Below are positions 54,044-61,713 of a stretch of 64,000 bases of DNA, in pieces. The notes under the pieces are model-generated. The model saw only the letters and a program-made list of their open reading frames with translations, searched no databases and was not told the origin of the DNA. Made by a program: the position numbers and the translations under genes. Position 1 is the first letter of the stretch; each line of letters opens with the position of its first letter. The stretch is from Dactylosporangium sucinum (GTDB lineage: Bacteria; Actinomycetota; Actinomycetes; Mycobacteriales; Micromonosporaceae): NCBI RefSeq assembly GCF_014647515.1, contig NZ_BMPI01000007.1:169639-233638 (forward strand), written 5' to 3'.

Positions 54044-54490
54044 TCAGCCTTCCCCTCGGATCACGAGCCGGGTCCAGATGGTCACCACGAGCTCGCCCTG
54101 AACCGTCGACACCTCGTGGCGGGTGGTGAGGAACGCGTGGCCGGCCCGGCTGCTGATCTCCTCGACCGTCATGACGGTGACCAGGTGGTCGCCGGCGACG
54201 ATCGGGCGCTCGTAGCGGAACGTCTGGCCGCCGTGGACGACGCGGCTGTAGTCCATGCCGAACGTGTCGTCGTCGACGAGCTGCTGGCCCGCGTTCTGGC
54301 TCAGGATGATCGCGAACGTGGGCGGCGCGATCACGTCGGCATACCCCTTGGCGCGCGCCTCGGCGAGGTCACGGTGCACCGGGTCGGCGGCGAATACCGC
54401 GTCGGCGAACTCGCGGATCTTCTCCCGGCCTACCTCGTAGGGCGGGGTCGGCGGGTACACCCGGCCCAGGTACGACTGATCGAGCGGCAT
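54044..54490 (-). CDS. hadA: (3R)-hydroxyacyl-ACP dehydratase subunit HadA
   Basis: 148 residues of the MaoC_dehydratase N-terminal type (FAS1-like): YPPTPPYEVGREKIREFADA, APPTFAIILSQNAGQQLVDD, HGGQTFRYERPIVAGD. It lacks the full catalytic Asp/His pair, as expected for the A subunit. I chose ATG 54490; a -10 TAAATT 7 nt upstream and no Shine-Dalgarno sequence indicate a leaderless message. Confidence 0.92.
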   Translation of the reverse strand: MPLDQSYLGRVYPPTPPYEVGREKIREFADAVFAADPVHRDLAEARAKGYADVIAPPTFAIILSQNAGQQLVDDDTFGMDYSRVVHGGQTFRYERPIVAGDHLVTVMTVEEISSRAGHAFLTTRHEVSTVQGELVVTIWTRLVIRGEG

Positions 54491-54497
54491 GCAGTGC

Positions 54498-54503
54498 AAT
54501 TTA
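54498..54503 (-). promoter_or_regulatory. -10 of hadAB, probable leaderless start
   Basis: TAAATT on the minus strand, 7 nt before the hadA ATG. The -35 would fall inside the rpmG terminator hairpin. Low GC against the local background supports it. Confidence 0.6.
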
Positions 54504-54511
54504 CCCGGAAG

Positions 54512-54549
54512 CAAACAGCGCCCCAGCCGGTGGGCCGGGGCGCTGTTTG
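54512..54549 (-). terminator. Terminator after rpmG
   Basis: Perfect 13-bp arms 54512-54524 (CAAACAGCGCCCC) and 54537-54549, with GCC/GGC pairs inside. It starts 20 nt after the rpmG stop. On the minus strand the stem ends GTTTG, a short U run. Confidence 0.8.
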
Positions 54550-54569
54550 ACGTGAATGGCGCGCTGCTA

Positions 54570-54737
54570 CTACCGCGTCTCGCGGTGCACCGTGTGCTTG
54601 CCGTCGCGGGGGCAGAACTTCTTCAGCTCGATGCGGTCCGGATCGTTGCGACGGTTCTTCTTGGTGATGTAGTTGCGCTCTTTGCACTCCGTGCACGCCA
54701 GCGTGATCTTCGGACGAACGTCGGTCGCCTTGGCCAT
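54570..54737 (-). CDS. rpmG: 50S ribosomal protein L33
   Basis: bL33, 55 residues: [20 protein letters not shown], then [21 protein letters not shown] at the C-terminus. The first zinc pair CTEC is present. The second, normally CPxC, reads CPRD, so the fourth cysteine is Asp; zinc binding may be kept through the Asp or lost. Between tRNA-Met and hadA. Confidence 0.95.
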   Translation of the reverse strand: MAKATDVRPKITLACTECKERNYITKKNRRNDPDRIELKKFCPRDGKHTVHRETR

Positions 54738-54834
54738 GGCGAAGTGCCTTCCTTCAACGGGGAGTCAGATCCAGCGAACCAGCATAGCGGCTCACACAGA
54801 CGGACGCCCAATCGGGCGTCCTATGGTGCTTCTG

Positions 54835-54907
54835 TAGCGGTGGCCGGACTTGAACCGGCGACACAGCGATTATGAGCCGCTTGCTCTGCCATCTGAGCTA
54901 CACCGCC
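54835..54907 (-). tRNA. tRNA-Met (CAU), elongator type
   Basis: 73 nt. Acceptor GGCGGTG with CACCGCT (G-U at the first pair), discriminator A. Anticodon CAU at 54872-54874. A paired, non-initiator acceptor end (no C1-A72 mismatch) and the location beside tRNA-Thr suggest elongator Met. CCA not encoded. Confidence 0.95.
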
Positions 54908-54939
54908 GCGGCGGACTCGATGTCTCAAGCCCGGTCTCG

Positions 54940-55012
54940 AGCCCCCTTACGGAATCGAACCGTAGACCTTCTCCTTACCATGGAGACGCTCTGCCGACTG
55001 AGCTAAGGGGGC
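54940..55012 (-). tRNA. tRNA-Thr (GGU anticodon)
   Basis: 73 nt. Acceptor GCCCCCT with AGGGGGC, anticodon stem TCTCC/GGAGA, anticodon GGT at 54977-54979, T loop GGTTCGATTCC, discriminator U. CCA not encoded. 32 nt from tRNA-Met; likely co-transcribed tRNA-Thr, tRNA-Met, rpmG. Confidence 0.96.
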
Positions 55013-55114
55013 GCATCAGGTGCGATCTCGCACATGCGCCCGCTAAGCGTACACGGCCCGCGCCCAGGCACGAAATCGACTTCCCCGGTTTCCCGGCCGA
55101 GGTCTCCCGCCGGG

Positions 55115-57652
55115 CTACGGAACCGCCCGCAACCAGCGCACTTCCCCCGCGGGGGCGACCGTCGGATCGGCGTCGGTCTGCACCTGCAGCCAGGACTCGA
55201 ACCGCTCGTGGGGCAGCGCGCGGCTGAACAGGAAGCCCTGGCCCATCCCGCACTCCATGTCTTCGAGCAGCCCGAGGGTGAGTTCGCTCTCAACGCCCTC
55301 GGCGACGACGTCGAGGCCGAAGTTGCGGGCCATGTCGACGATCGTGCGCACGATCGCGAGATCGCTCGGCGACGTCGCCATCCCCTGCACGAACGTGCGG
55401 TCGATCTTGACTTCCTGGACCGGCAGGCGGCTCAGGTCGGCGAACGAGGAGCGGCCGACGCCGAAGTCGTCGACGGAGAGCCGCACGCCGAGGTCGCGGA
55501 GCCGGTTGAGGGTCGGCAGGCTGCGCCCACCGCCGAGCAGCTCGTCCTCCTCGGAGATCTCCAGGATGAGCCGGTCCGCGGGCACGCAGTGCTCGTCGAG
55601 CAGCTCGGCGACGTGTAACGGGAAGTCGGCGTCGCTGAGCGTGCGGGCCGAGAGGTTGACCGCGACGGACAGCGACCGGCCGGCGTCGGCCCACTCCCGG
55701 GCCCGCCGGATGCCCTCCCGCAGCACCACGCCGTTGAGCCTGGCGAGCTGACCGGTGTGCTCGGCCACGGCCACGAAGTCGGGCGGGGCGACCTGCCCGT
55801 GCACGGGGTGCTCCCACCGGGCGAGGCACTCGACGCCGACCAGCCGGCGGTCCTTGAGGGCGACCTTCGGCTGGAAGTACACCTCCAGCTCCCCGGCCGT
55901 CAGGGCGGCCTCCAGGTCGGTGGCCAGCCCCACCCGCCGGACGGACCGGGACTGCAGCCCGGCGTTGAACAGCTGGACGATCCCGCGGGACTTGGCGACG
56001 TGGGTGGCCACGTGCGCCCGCTGGAGCAGCACCTCGGGCTCGGAGCCGTGGTCGGGGTAGATGGAGACCCCGACGTTGGTGTCGATGTCGATGGTGAGCA
56101 TCTCGATCACCATCCGGTCGCGCAGCCCGGCCCGCAGCGTGTCGGCCACGGCGATCGCCGCGTCGGCGCCGGCGGTGCGCAGCTCGACCGCGAACTCGTC
56201 GTCGCCGACCCGGGCGACCAGGGCCCCCTGCGGGGCGAGGTCGCGCAGCCGGCGGGCCACCTCGATGAGCACCTTGTCGCCGGCGGCGTAGCCGAGCGAG
56301 TCGTTGACCTGGCGCAGCGCGACGACGTCGAAGAGCAGCACGGCCACGACCTCGCGGGCCGCGCGGCCGCTCATCGCCTCGCCGAGGGCCTCCAGCATGC
56401 GGCGGCGGTTGGCCAGGCCGGTGAGCGCGTCGTGGTTGGCGTCGAACTGCAACCGGTCGACGAGGCGGCTGTTCTCGACCGCCACCCCGGCGTGGGCGGA
56501 CAGCGTCTCGAGCAGCTGCACGTCCTCCTTGCCGAAGGCGGTCTGCTCGCCGAGGCGTCCGGCGACCTCCAGCGTGCCGATGGGCACGCCGCTGGAGCGC
56601 AGCGGCACGACGATGACGTCCTTGACCCCGGCGTCCTGGAGGGTGGCGCGCAGGTCCGGATCGCCGACCTTGGGCCCGACCGCGATCGTCTCGCCGGTGC
56701 GCATCGCCAGCTGGCGGAACAGGTCGGGGGTCGGCGCGTTGTCGAGCAGGCCCTGGTAGTCGAACCGGGCCGACAGCAGGGTCTCCTGGTGACGGCCGTG
56801 GGCCGGGACCCACAGCGTCGCCGAGTCGGCCGCGAACAGCGACCGGACGCGGCCGAGCAGCACGTCGGGCAGGGTGCCGTCGTGGTTGGTCGTCGCGATG
56901 TCCTGGGTGAGCGAGTAGAGCGCGGTCAGGCTCTTGTGCTGTCGCAGGAACTGCGCATAGGCGCGATAGACGACGCCGAGCAGTAACGCCAATGCGATCA
57001 GCAGCACGCTTGCCCAGTCGCTGGCCTGCAGCGTCAGCAGCATGATGAGGCCGATGACGATGTTGACGCCCATCACCCCGAAACCGGGGACGGACGTGCG
57101 CAGGAACTGCGGCAGATAGGCGACGCCCTGCAACAGCACCATCACGCCGGAAAGGGCCGCGACCACGATGATGTTGCCGGCCACGATCCCCAGGCCGAGC
57201 ACCAGCCAGGTGCGCGGGTCGCCGGCCCCGCCCAGGCCGAGCTCGAACACCACGAGATTGGCGGCCGCCACGCCGGCGATGTGCCCGGCGGCGTTGAAGG
57301 CGACCTTGTGCGGGCCCAGGCGGCCGCTGAAGACGTTCCAGATCAGGCCGGCGACGAGCCGGATGACGATGGCGAGCTCGGGCGAGAGATAGAACAGCAT
57401 GAGCAGCACCGGGACGTCGTTCATCCAGAAGATGAGCGCCTGGCGCCGCACGTCGAACCGCAGCTGCATGTGGGAGGCCGCGATGGCCAGCAGCAACAGG
57501 ACCGGCGCGTATTCGATGTTGTAGTCGATCGCGCGCGCGTCTTTGGACAGCACGACCGGCAGTGACAGCAGGATGCCCAGGACGAACAGGGGTCCGGTGA
57601 TCAGCCAGGCGTGCCGGTCGGCACGGCTGACCGGAGTTTTCGGAGCCGGCAC
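55115..57652 (-). CDS. Membrane GAF-GGDEF-EAL protein, probable c-di-GMP phosphodiesterase
   Basis: 845 residues. Residues 1-235 hold about seven transmembrane helices, 260-400 a GAF-like domain (IVVPLRSSGVPIGTLEVAGR), 410-570 a GGDEF domain and 590-820 an EAL domain. The GGDEF signature is G483-D-D-E-F487 in place of GG[DE]EF, and the usual DLD is D442-V-V, so cyclase activity is doubtful. In EAL the signature is E608-C-L; the other catalytic residues are present (N666, E698, D728-D729, K749, E785/E788, Q805), so hydrolysis of c-di-GMP is likely. GTG start with GGGGA upstream. Confidence 0.92.
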   Translation of the reverse strand: MPAPKTPVSRADRHAWLITGPLFVLGILLSLPVVLSKDARAIDYNIEYAPVLLLLAIAASHMQLRFDVRRQALIFWMNDVPVLLMLFYLSPELAIVIRLVAGLIWNVFSGRLGPHKVAFNAAGHIAGVAAANLVVFELGLGGAGDPRTWLVLGLGIVAGNIIVVAALSGVMVLLQGVAYLPQFLRTSVPGFGVMGVNIVIGLIMLLTLQASDWASVLLIALALLLGVVYRAYAQFLRQHKSLTALYSLTQDIATTNHDGTLPDVLLGRVRSLFAADSATLWVPAHGRHQETLLSARFDYQGLLDNAPTPDLFRQLAMRTGETIAVGPKVGDPDLRATLQDAGVKDVIVVPLRSSGVPIGTLEVAGRLGEQTAFGKEDVQLLETLSAHAGVAVENSRLVDRLQFDANHDALTGLANRRRMLEALGEAMSGRAAREVVAVLLFDVVALRQVNDSLGYAAGDKVLIEVARRLRDLAPQGALVARVGDDEFAVELRTAGADAAIAVADTLRAGLRDRMVIEMLTIDIDTNVGVSIYPDHGSEPEVLLQRAHVATHVAKSRGIVQLFNAGLQSRSVRRVGLATDLEAALTAGELEVYFQPKVALKDRRLVGVECLARWEHPVHGQVAPPDFVAVAEHTGQLARLNGVVLREGIRRAREWADAGRSLSVAVNLSARTLSDADFPLHVAELLDEHCVPADRLILEISEEDELLGGGRSLPTLNRLRDLGVRLSVDDFGVGRSSFADLSRLPVQEVKIDRTFVQGMATSPSDLAIVRTIVDMARNFGLDVVAEGVESELTLGLLEDMECGMGQGFLFSRALPHERFESWLQVQTDADPTVAPAGEVRWLRAVP

Positions 57653-57714
57653 CCGTTCCCCAATCCCTAGGGCGCTGAGCGCTGGTCAGCCGCCCGCATG
57701 CCCAAGGGGGCTGC

Positions 57715-57939
57715 TCAGCCCCAGCCGAAGTCCTCGGTCACCGCGATGTCGCCGGGGCTCACCGGTCGCACCACGATGGGCGTGCCAACGATCTGCACCG
57801 CGCCGGGGATCGCAACGCGGCCGCTGTTTCTCAGGTCATCGGCATGCGCTGCTGCCGCTGGCAGACCGAGAGCGACGGAACCCGCGCCGATCGTCACCGC
57901 CAAACGGAACATCCACCGGCCAAGCATCTTGTCGCGCAT
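57715..57939 (-). CDS. Small secreted protein, unknown
   Basis: 74 residues from ATG 57939 (GGGAG upstream). An N-terminal Sec signal peptide (RDKMLGRWMFRLAVTIGAGS... ending AAAAHA) gives a mature peptide of about 40 residues starting DDLRNSGRVAIPGAVQI, with IVGTPIVVRPVSPGDIAVTE. No cysteine, no recognised family. Actinobacteria make short secreted proteins such as chaplins, but this does not look like one. It is 62 nt from the GGDEF-EAL gene start, same strand. Confidence 0.65.
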   Translation of the reverse strand: MRDKMLGRWMFRLAVTIGAGSVALGLPAAAAHADDLRNSGRVAIPGAVQIVGTPIVVRPVSPGDIAVTEDFGWG

Positions 57940-58098
57940 CAGTCGCTCCCATGCGATCGCAGTGACACCAGGTCCGGTTTGGTTACCCACGATCGTGCCA
58001 CAGCCCACGTCGTTACCAACAGTGCGGCACCCAGGATGACTCGCTCGACCGTAAGAATCGACCTTTCGGCCGATTTCAACTCTGGCGAACCGGCTATA

Positions 58099-58362
58099 TC
58101 AGCTCACCCTACGCAGTTTTGGGGCAACTTTTCCGGCCCGTCGGGAGTCGGGGATCTCCCGCCAGCCGTCGTCCGCGAGGACCGCCGACTCGATCCAGCG
58201 GACCGCCTCGTCCTCGGACGGGAAGCTGCGGATCCGCCGCCGGCCCTCGGGGCCACCCCGCAGCAGCTCGACCTGCCAGCGGCCGTCGGCCGCGTTGCGC
58301 ACGAAGATGTCCCGCCGGACCAGCCGGGACCAACGACCGTTCCACCACCGTCGCTCGTTCAT
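58099..58362 (-). CDS. Small conserved-looking protein, unknown
   Basis: 87 residues, Trp/Arg-rich: [20 protein letters not shown], then [11 protein letters not shown] and [15 protein letters not shown]. Probably a small beta-beta-alpha cytosolic protein. Not recognised. TAAGAT ends 6 nt before the ATG on its strand, so it is likely leaderless, divergent from nuoI. Confidence 0.7.
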   Translation of the reverse strand: MNERRWWNGRWSRLVRRDIFVRNAADGRWQVELLRGGPEGRRRIRSFPSEDEAVRWIESAVLADDGWREIPDSRRAGKVAPKLRRVS

Positions 58363-58368
58363 GCCTAC

Positions 58369-58374
58369 ATCTTA
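58369..58374 (-). promoter_or_regulatory. -10 of the 87-residue gene, leaderless
   Basis: TAAGAT on the minus strand, 6 nt before the ATG at 58362. It is paired back to back with the nuoI -10 in a 53-bp divergent gap. Confidence 0.55.
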
Positions 58375-58403
58375 GAACTGGTGTACGACAATTTTCGGAG
58401 CCG

Positions 58404-58409
58404 TACGAT
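58404..58409 (+). promoter_or_regulatory. -10 of nuoI, leaderless
   Basis: TACGAT, 6 nt before the nuoI ATG at 58416. There is no Shine-Dalgarno sequence in front of nuoI. Confidence 0.55.
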
Positions 58410-58415
58410 GAACTC

Positions 58416-58916
58416 ATGGAGTTCCCCGGGAAGGGTCTCGCCAAGGGTCTCGCCGTCACGCTCGGCACGATGACGCGACGGTCGACCACCCAGCAGTACC
58501 CGGACGTCGAGCCCGACCTGCCGCCGCGCACCCGCGGGGTCATCGCGCTCGTCGAGGAGAACTGCACGGTCTGCATGCTGTGCGCCCGCGAGTGCCCCGA
58601 CTGGTGCATCTACATCGACTCCCACAAGGAGGAGGTGCTGGTCCCCGGGGCCGCCCGCCCGCGCCAGCGCAACGTCCTCGACCGGTTCGCGATCGACTTC
58701 TCGCTCTGCATGTACTGCGGGATCTGCATCGAGGTCTGCCCCTTCGACGCGCTGCACTGGTCCCCGGAGTTCGAGTACGCCGAGCACGACATCCGCGACC
58801 TGCTGCACGAGAAGGAGCGCCTGGAGGAGTGGGTGCCCACGGTGCCCGCCCCGCCCGCGCACGACCACCGGGGCGAGCCGGCGAAGGAACAGACCGCGGC
58901 GGCGAAGCGCGCCTGA
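58416..58916 (+). CDS. nuoI: NADH-quinone oxidoreductase subunit I (two 4Fe-4S)
   Basis: NuoI passes electrons through clusters N6a and N6b toward quinone, on the cytosolic arm of complex I. 166 residues, with Cys50-x2-C53-x2-C56-x3-C60 and Cys98-x2-C101-x2-C104-x3-C108, each followed by Pro. The C-terminus is a charged tail. Normally preceded by nuoH; here it is the first gene of the cluster behind its own promoter. The N-terminal part [20 protein letters not shown] is as in other actinobacterial NuoI. Confidence 0.93.
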   Translation: MEFPGKGLAKGLAVTLGTMTRRSTTQQYPDVEPDLPPRTRGVIALVEENCTVCMLCARECPDWCIYIDSHKEEVLVPGAARPRQRNVLDRFAIDFSLCMYCGICIEVCPFDALHWSPEFEYAEHDIRDLLHEKERLEEWVPTVPAPPAHDHRGEPAKEQTAAAKRA

Positions 58917-58982
58917 GCCGTTCCGGCGGTCGATTCCTGTCGGACCTTGGTGGCAGGATGTCGCCATGAGGTTGGCTCAGCG

Positions 58983-59492
58983 ATGACCACTGCCGATGTG
59001 CTGATCGGCGCGCTCGGCGCGGTGGCGCTGGGCTCCGGCCTGCTGGTCGTGACGACGCGGCACGTCGTGCGAGCCGGGTTGTGGCTGGTCGTGGCGCTGG
59101 GCGCGATCGCCGGTCTCTATCTGGTCCTCACCGCCGAGCTGGTGGCCTGGGTCCAGGTCCTGCTCTACGTCGGGGCCGTCGTCGTGCTGCTGCTCTTCGC
59201 GGTGATGCTCACCCGCGCGCCGATCGGCGCGAGCGACGACCTCGACCGGGCCCGCTGGCCCGGGGTGCTGGTCGGGGGCGGGTCCGGCGCCGGGCTCGCG
59301 GTCCTGCTGATCGACGCGTTCCGCTGGACCCGGGTCGACCTGCCCGAGCCGGGCACCGCCGAGCGGCTCGGCGCGGCGCTGTTCCGCACCTGGGTGCTGC
59401 CCTTCGAGCTGATCTCCGTGCTGCTGCTGGCCGCCCTGGTCGGCGCGATCGTGGTGTCCCGGCCGGACATCGGCGTGAGGAGGCGGGGCTGA
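58983..59492 (+). CDS. nuoJ: NADH-quinone oxidoreductase subunit J
   Basis: A membrane subunit of complex I next to NuoK, 169 residues, five hydrophobic segments. Family feature EAVAW-like LTAELVAWVQVLLYVGAVVV at about 50-70. The stop shares one base with the nuoK start (TGATG). The ATG at 58983 has only a weak ribosome site. Confidence 0.9.
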   Translation: MTTADVLIGALGAVALGSGLLVVTTRHVVRAGLWLVVALGAIAGLYLVLTAELVAWVQVLLYVGAVVVLLLFAVMLTRAPIGASDDLDRARWPGVLVGGGSGAGLAVLLIDAFRWTRVDLPEPGTAERLGAALFRTWVLPFELISVLLLAALVGAIVVSRPDIGVRRRG

Positions 59493-59827
59493 TGCATCCC
59501 GTGCTGCCGTTCACGATCGCCGCGCTGCTGTTCGGCATCGGCGTCTACGGCGTGGTCGTCCGGCGCAACGCCGTGCTGCTGCTCATGGCCGTCGAGCTGA
59601 TGCTCAACGCGGTCAACCTGATCTTCGTCACCGCCGACGCCACCATCCGGGCCGCCGTGCCGCACGCCGGGCAGACGTTCACGCTGTTCGTGATCGTGCT
59701 CGCCGCGGCCGAGGTCGGCGTCGGGCTCGCGCTGATCCTGCAGCTCTACCGGCTGCGCCGCAGCGTGGTGGTCGACGAGCTGGAGCTCGACGACACCGCC
59801 CGGCCCGACCAGGAGGTTTCGGCGTGA
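59492..59827 (+). CDS. nuoK: NADH-quinone oxidoreductase subunit K
   Basis: A membrane subunit of 111 residues, three helices. The two conserved glutamates in helices 2 and 3 are visible in LLLMAVELMLNAVNLIFVTA and AAAEVGVGLALILQLYRLRR. Longer than usual by a short C-terminal tail (DELELDDTARPDQ). Overlaps nuoL (GTGA). Confidence 0.93.
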   Translation: MHPVLPFTIAALLFGIGVYGVVVRRNAVLLLMAVELMLNAVNLIFVTADATIRAAVPHAGQTFTLFVIVLAAAEVGVGLALILQLYRLRRSVVVDELELDDTARPDQEVSA

Positions 59828-61713
59828 TCATCGATCCGCTCGGCGCCGCCCTGCCCGGGGTCCCGCTCGCCCTCGGCCTGGCCGGGCTGCTGCTGCGCGG
59901 CGACCGGCGGGTGCCGGCGGCCGTGCTCGGCGTCGGCGGCGCCACCGCGGCGCTCGTCATCGCGGTGGCCGCGGCCGTGCGCGGCCCCCACGGGCCCGAC
60001 CGCGGCCACGTGCTCGCCGAGTTCGGCCGGCTGGCCGTCACCTTCGGCACCTGGCTCGACGGCCCGGCCGGGCTGGTGGCGGTCGCGGTCGCCGTGGTCG
60101 CCCTGTGCGTCCAGGTCTACTCGGTGGCCTACCTGCACGGCGACGACCGCTACGCGCCCTACGCCGCCCAGGTCAGCCTCTTCACCGGCGCGATGCTGCT
60201 GGTCGTCGCGTCCGGCGACCTGATCGTGATGCTCATCGGCTGGGAGGTCATGGGCATCTGTTCCTATCTGCTGATCGGCCACGACCGGCGGCTGCCCGAG
60301 GCGCCGCGGGCCGCGGTCAAGGCGTTCCTCGTCACCCGCGTCGGCGACGTCGGCTTCCTGCTCGGCATCGTGCTGCTCGGGGTGCGGGCCGGCAGCTTCC
60401 GCATCGCGGACGTGTTCGCCGCCGACCTGTCGGGCGGCACGGTGACCGCCGCCTGCCTGCTGCTGCTCGCCGGGGTCGCCGGCAAGAGCGCGCAGTTCCC
60501 GCTGCACACCTGGCTGCCCGACGCGATGGCCGGCCCGACCCCGATCTCGGCCCTGATCCACGCCGCGACGATGGTGGCGGCCGGCGTCTACGTCGTGGCC
60601 CGGCTGTTCCCGCTGTTCGAGCGGTCGGCGGCGGCCCTGGTCGTGCTGGCGCTGATGGCGTCGGTCACCATGCTGCTCGGCGCGCTGTCCGCCCTCGGGC
60701 AGGACGACATCAAGCGGGTGCTGGCCTGGTCGACGGTCAGCCAGCTCGGCTACATGACCGGCGCGCTCGCCGTCGGCGCGCCCGCGGCCGCGCTGTTCCA
60801 CCTGCTCAGCCACGCGGCGTTCAAGGCGCTGCTGTTCCTCGCGGCCGGAGCGGTGATCCACGCGGTCGGCACCAACCTCATGGCGGCGATGGGCGGGCTG
60901 CGGGAGCGGATGCCGGCGACGTTCTGGACCATGACGGCCGCCCTCGCCGCGCTCGCCGGGGTGCCGGTGTTCGCCGGGTTCTGGAGCAAGGACGCGATCG
61001 TGGAGGCCGCCTGGCACGCCACCACCGGCGGCGGCCACGGGCCGCTGCCGCGGGGCGTCGCCGCCGTCGTGTTCGTCTCCGCCTGCCTGACCGTCGCGGT
61101 CACCGCGGCCTACGTGGTGCGGCTGTGGCGGCGCACGTTCGCCGGCGAGCCCCGGTCGGACGGGGCGCGGGCGGGCCACGAGCCGCCGTGGGCGATGCGC
61201 GGGCCGCTGCTGGTGCTCGCCGTGCCGACCGTGCTGCTCGGGTTCGCCGGACTCGCCACGGGCTTCAGCGACCGGCTGGCCGGCGGCGGGTGGGGCGGGG
61301 CCGACGGCGCGATGCCGCTGCGGGCCGCCGAGCCGGTCGCGCACCTGACCTGGCTGGCGATCGTCCCGCTCGTCCTGCTGGCGGCCGGGGGCTGGCTCGC
61401 CTGGCGCCGCGACCCGGCGGCGCCGCTGCCCGACACCGCCGCCACCCGCCTGTTCGCCAACGCCTTCTATCTCGACGCGGTGCAGGACGCGCTCGTCACC
61501 CGGCCGGTCGCGGCCCTGGCCCGGGCCGGGCGGCGGGCCGACGAGCGGTTCGTCGACGGCGCGGTCGAGGGGGTCGGGTCCGGCGCCGGGGGCGCGGGCG
61601 GGCTGCTCGCCCGGGTCCACATGGCCGCACTGCCCCGGGCGACCACCACCGTGCTCGGTGGGGCCGTCGTCATCGGCGTGGTCGTCGCGATCGTCGTGGG
61701 GGTGGCCCGATGA
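59824..61713 (+). CDS. nuoL: NADH-quinone oxidoreductase subunit L
   Basis: The largest antiporter-like proton pump subunit, 629 residues, about 15 helices. GWEVMGICSYLLIGHDRRLP and KSAQFPLHTWLPDAMAGPTP carry the conserved Glu, Lys and His. The lateral helix region is at the C-terminal end. GTG start overlapping the nuoK stop. Confidence 0.96.
   Translation: MIIDPLGAALPGVPLALGLAGLLLRGDRRVPAAVLGVGGATAALVIAVAAAVRGPHGPDRGHVLAEFGRLAVTFGTWLDGPAGLVAVAVAVVALCVQVYSVAYLHGDDRYAPYAAQVSLFTGAMLLVVASGDLIVMLIGWEVMGICSYLLIGHDRRLPEAPRAAVKAFLVTRVGDVGFLLGIVLLGVRAGSFRIADVFAADLSGGTVTAACLLLLAGVAGKSAQFPLHTWLPDAMAGPTPISALIHAATMVAAGVYVVARLFPLFERSAAALVVLALMASVTMLLGALSALGQDDIKRVLAWSTVSQLGYMTGALAVGAPAAALFHLLSHAAFKALLFLAAGAVIHAVGTNLMAAMGGLRERMPATFWTMTAALAALAGVPVFAGFWSKDAIVEAAWHATTGGGHGPLPRGVAAVVFVSACLTVAVTAAYVVRLWRRTFAGEPRSDGARAGHEPPWAMRGPLLVLAVPTVLLGFAGLATGFSDRLAGGGWGGADGAMPLRAAEPVAHLTWLAIVPLVLLAAGGWLAWRRDPAAPLPDTAATRLFANAFYLDAVQDALVTRPVAALARAGRRADERFVDGAVEGVGSGAGGAGGLLARVHMAALPRATTTVLGGAVVIGVVVAIVVGVAR

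Noticed and set aside
53480..55012. tRNA genes lacking encoded CCA
   Set aside because: Normal for many actinobacterial tRNA genes; not a sign of decay.
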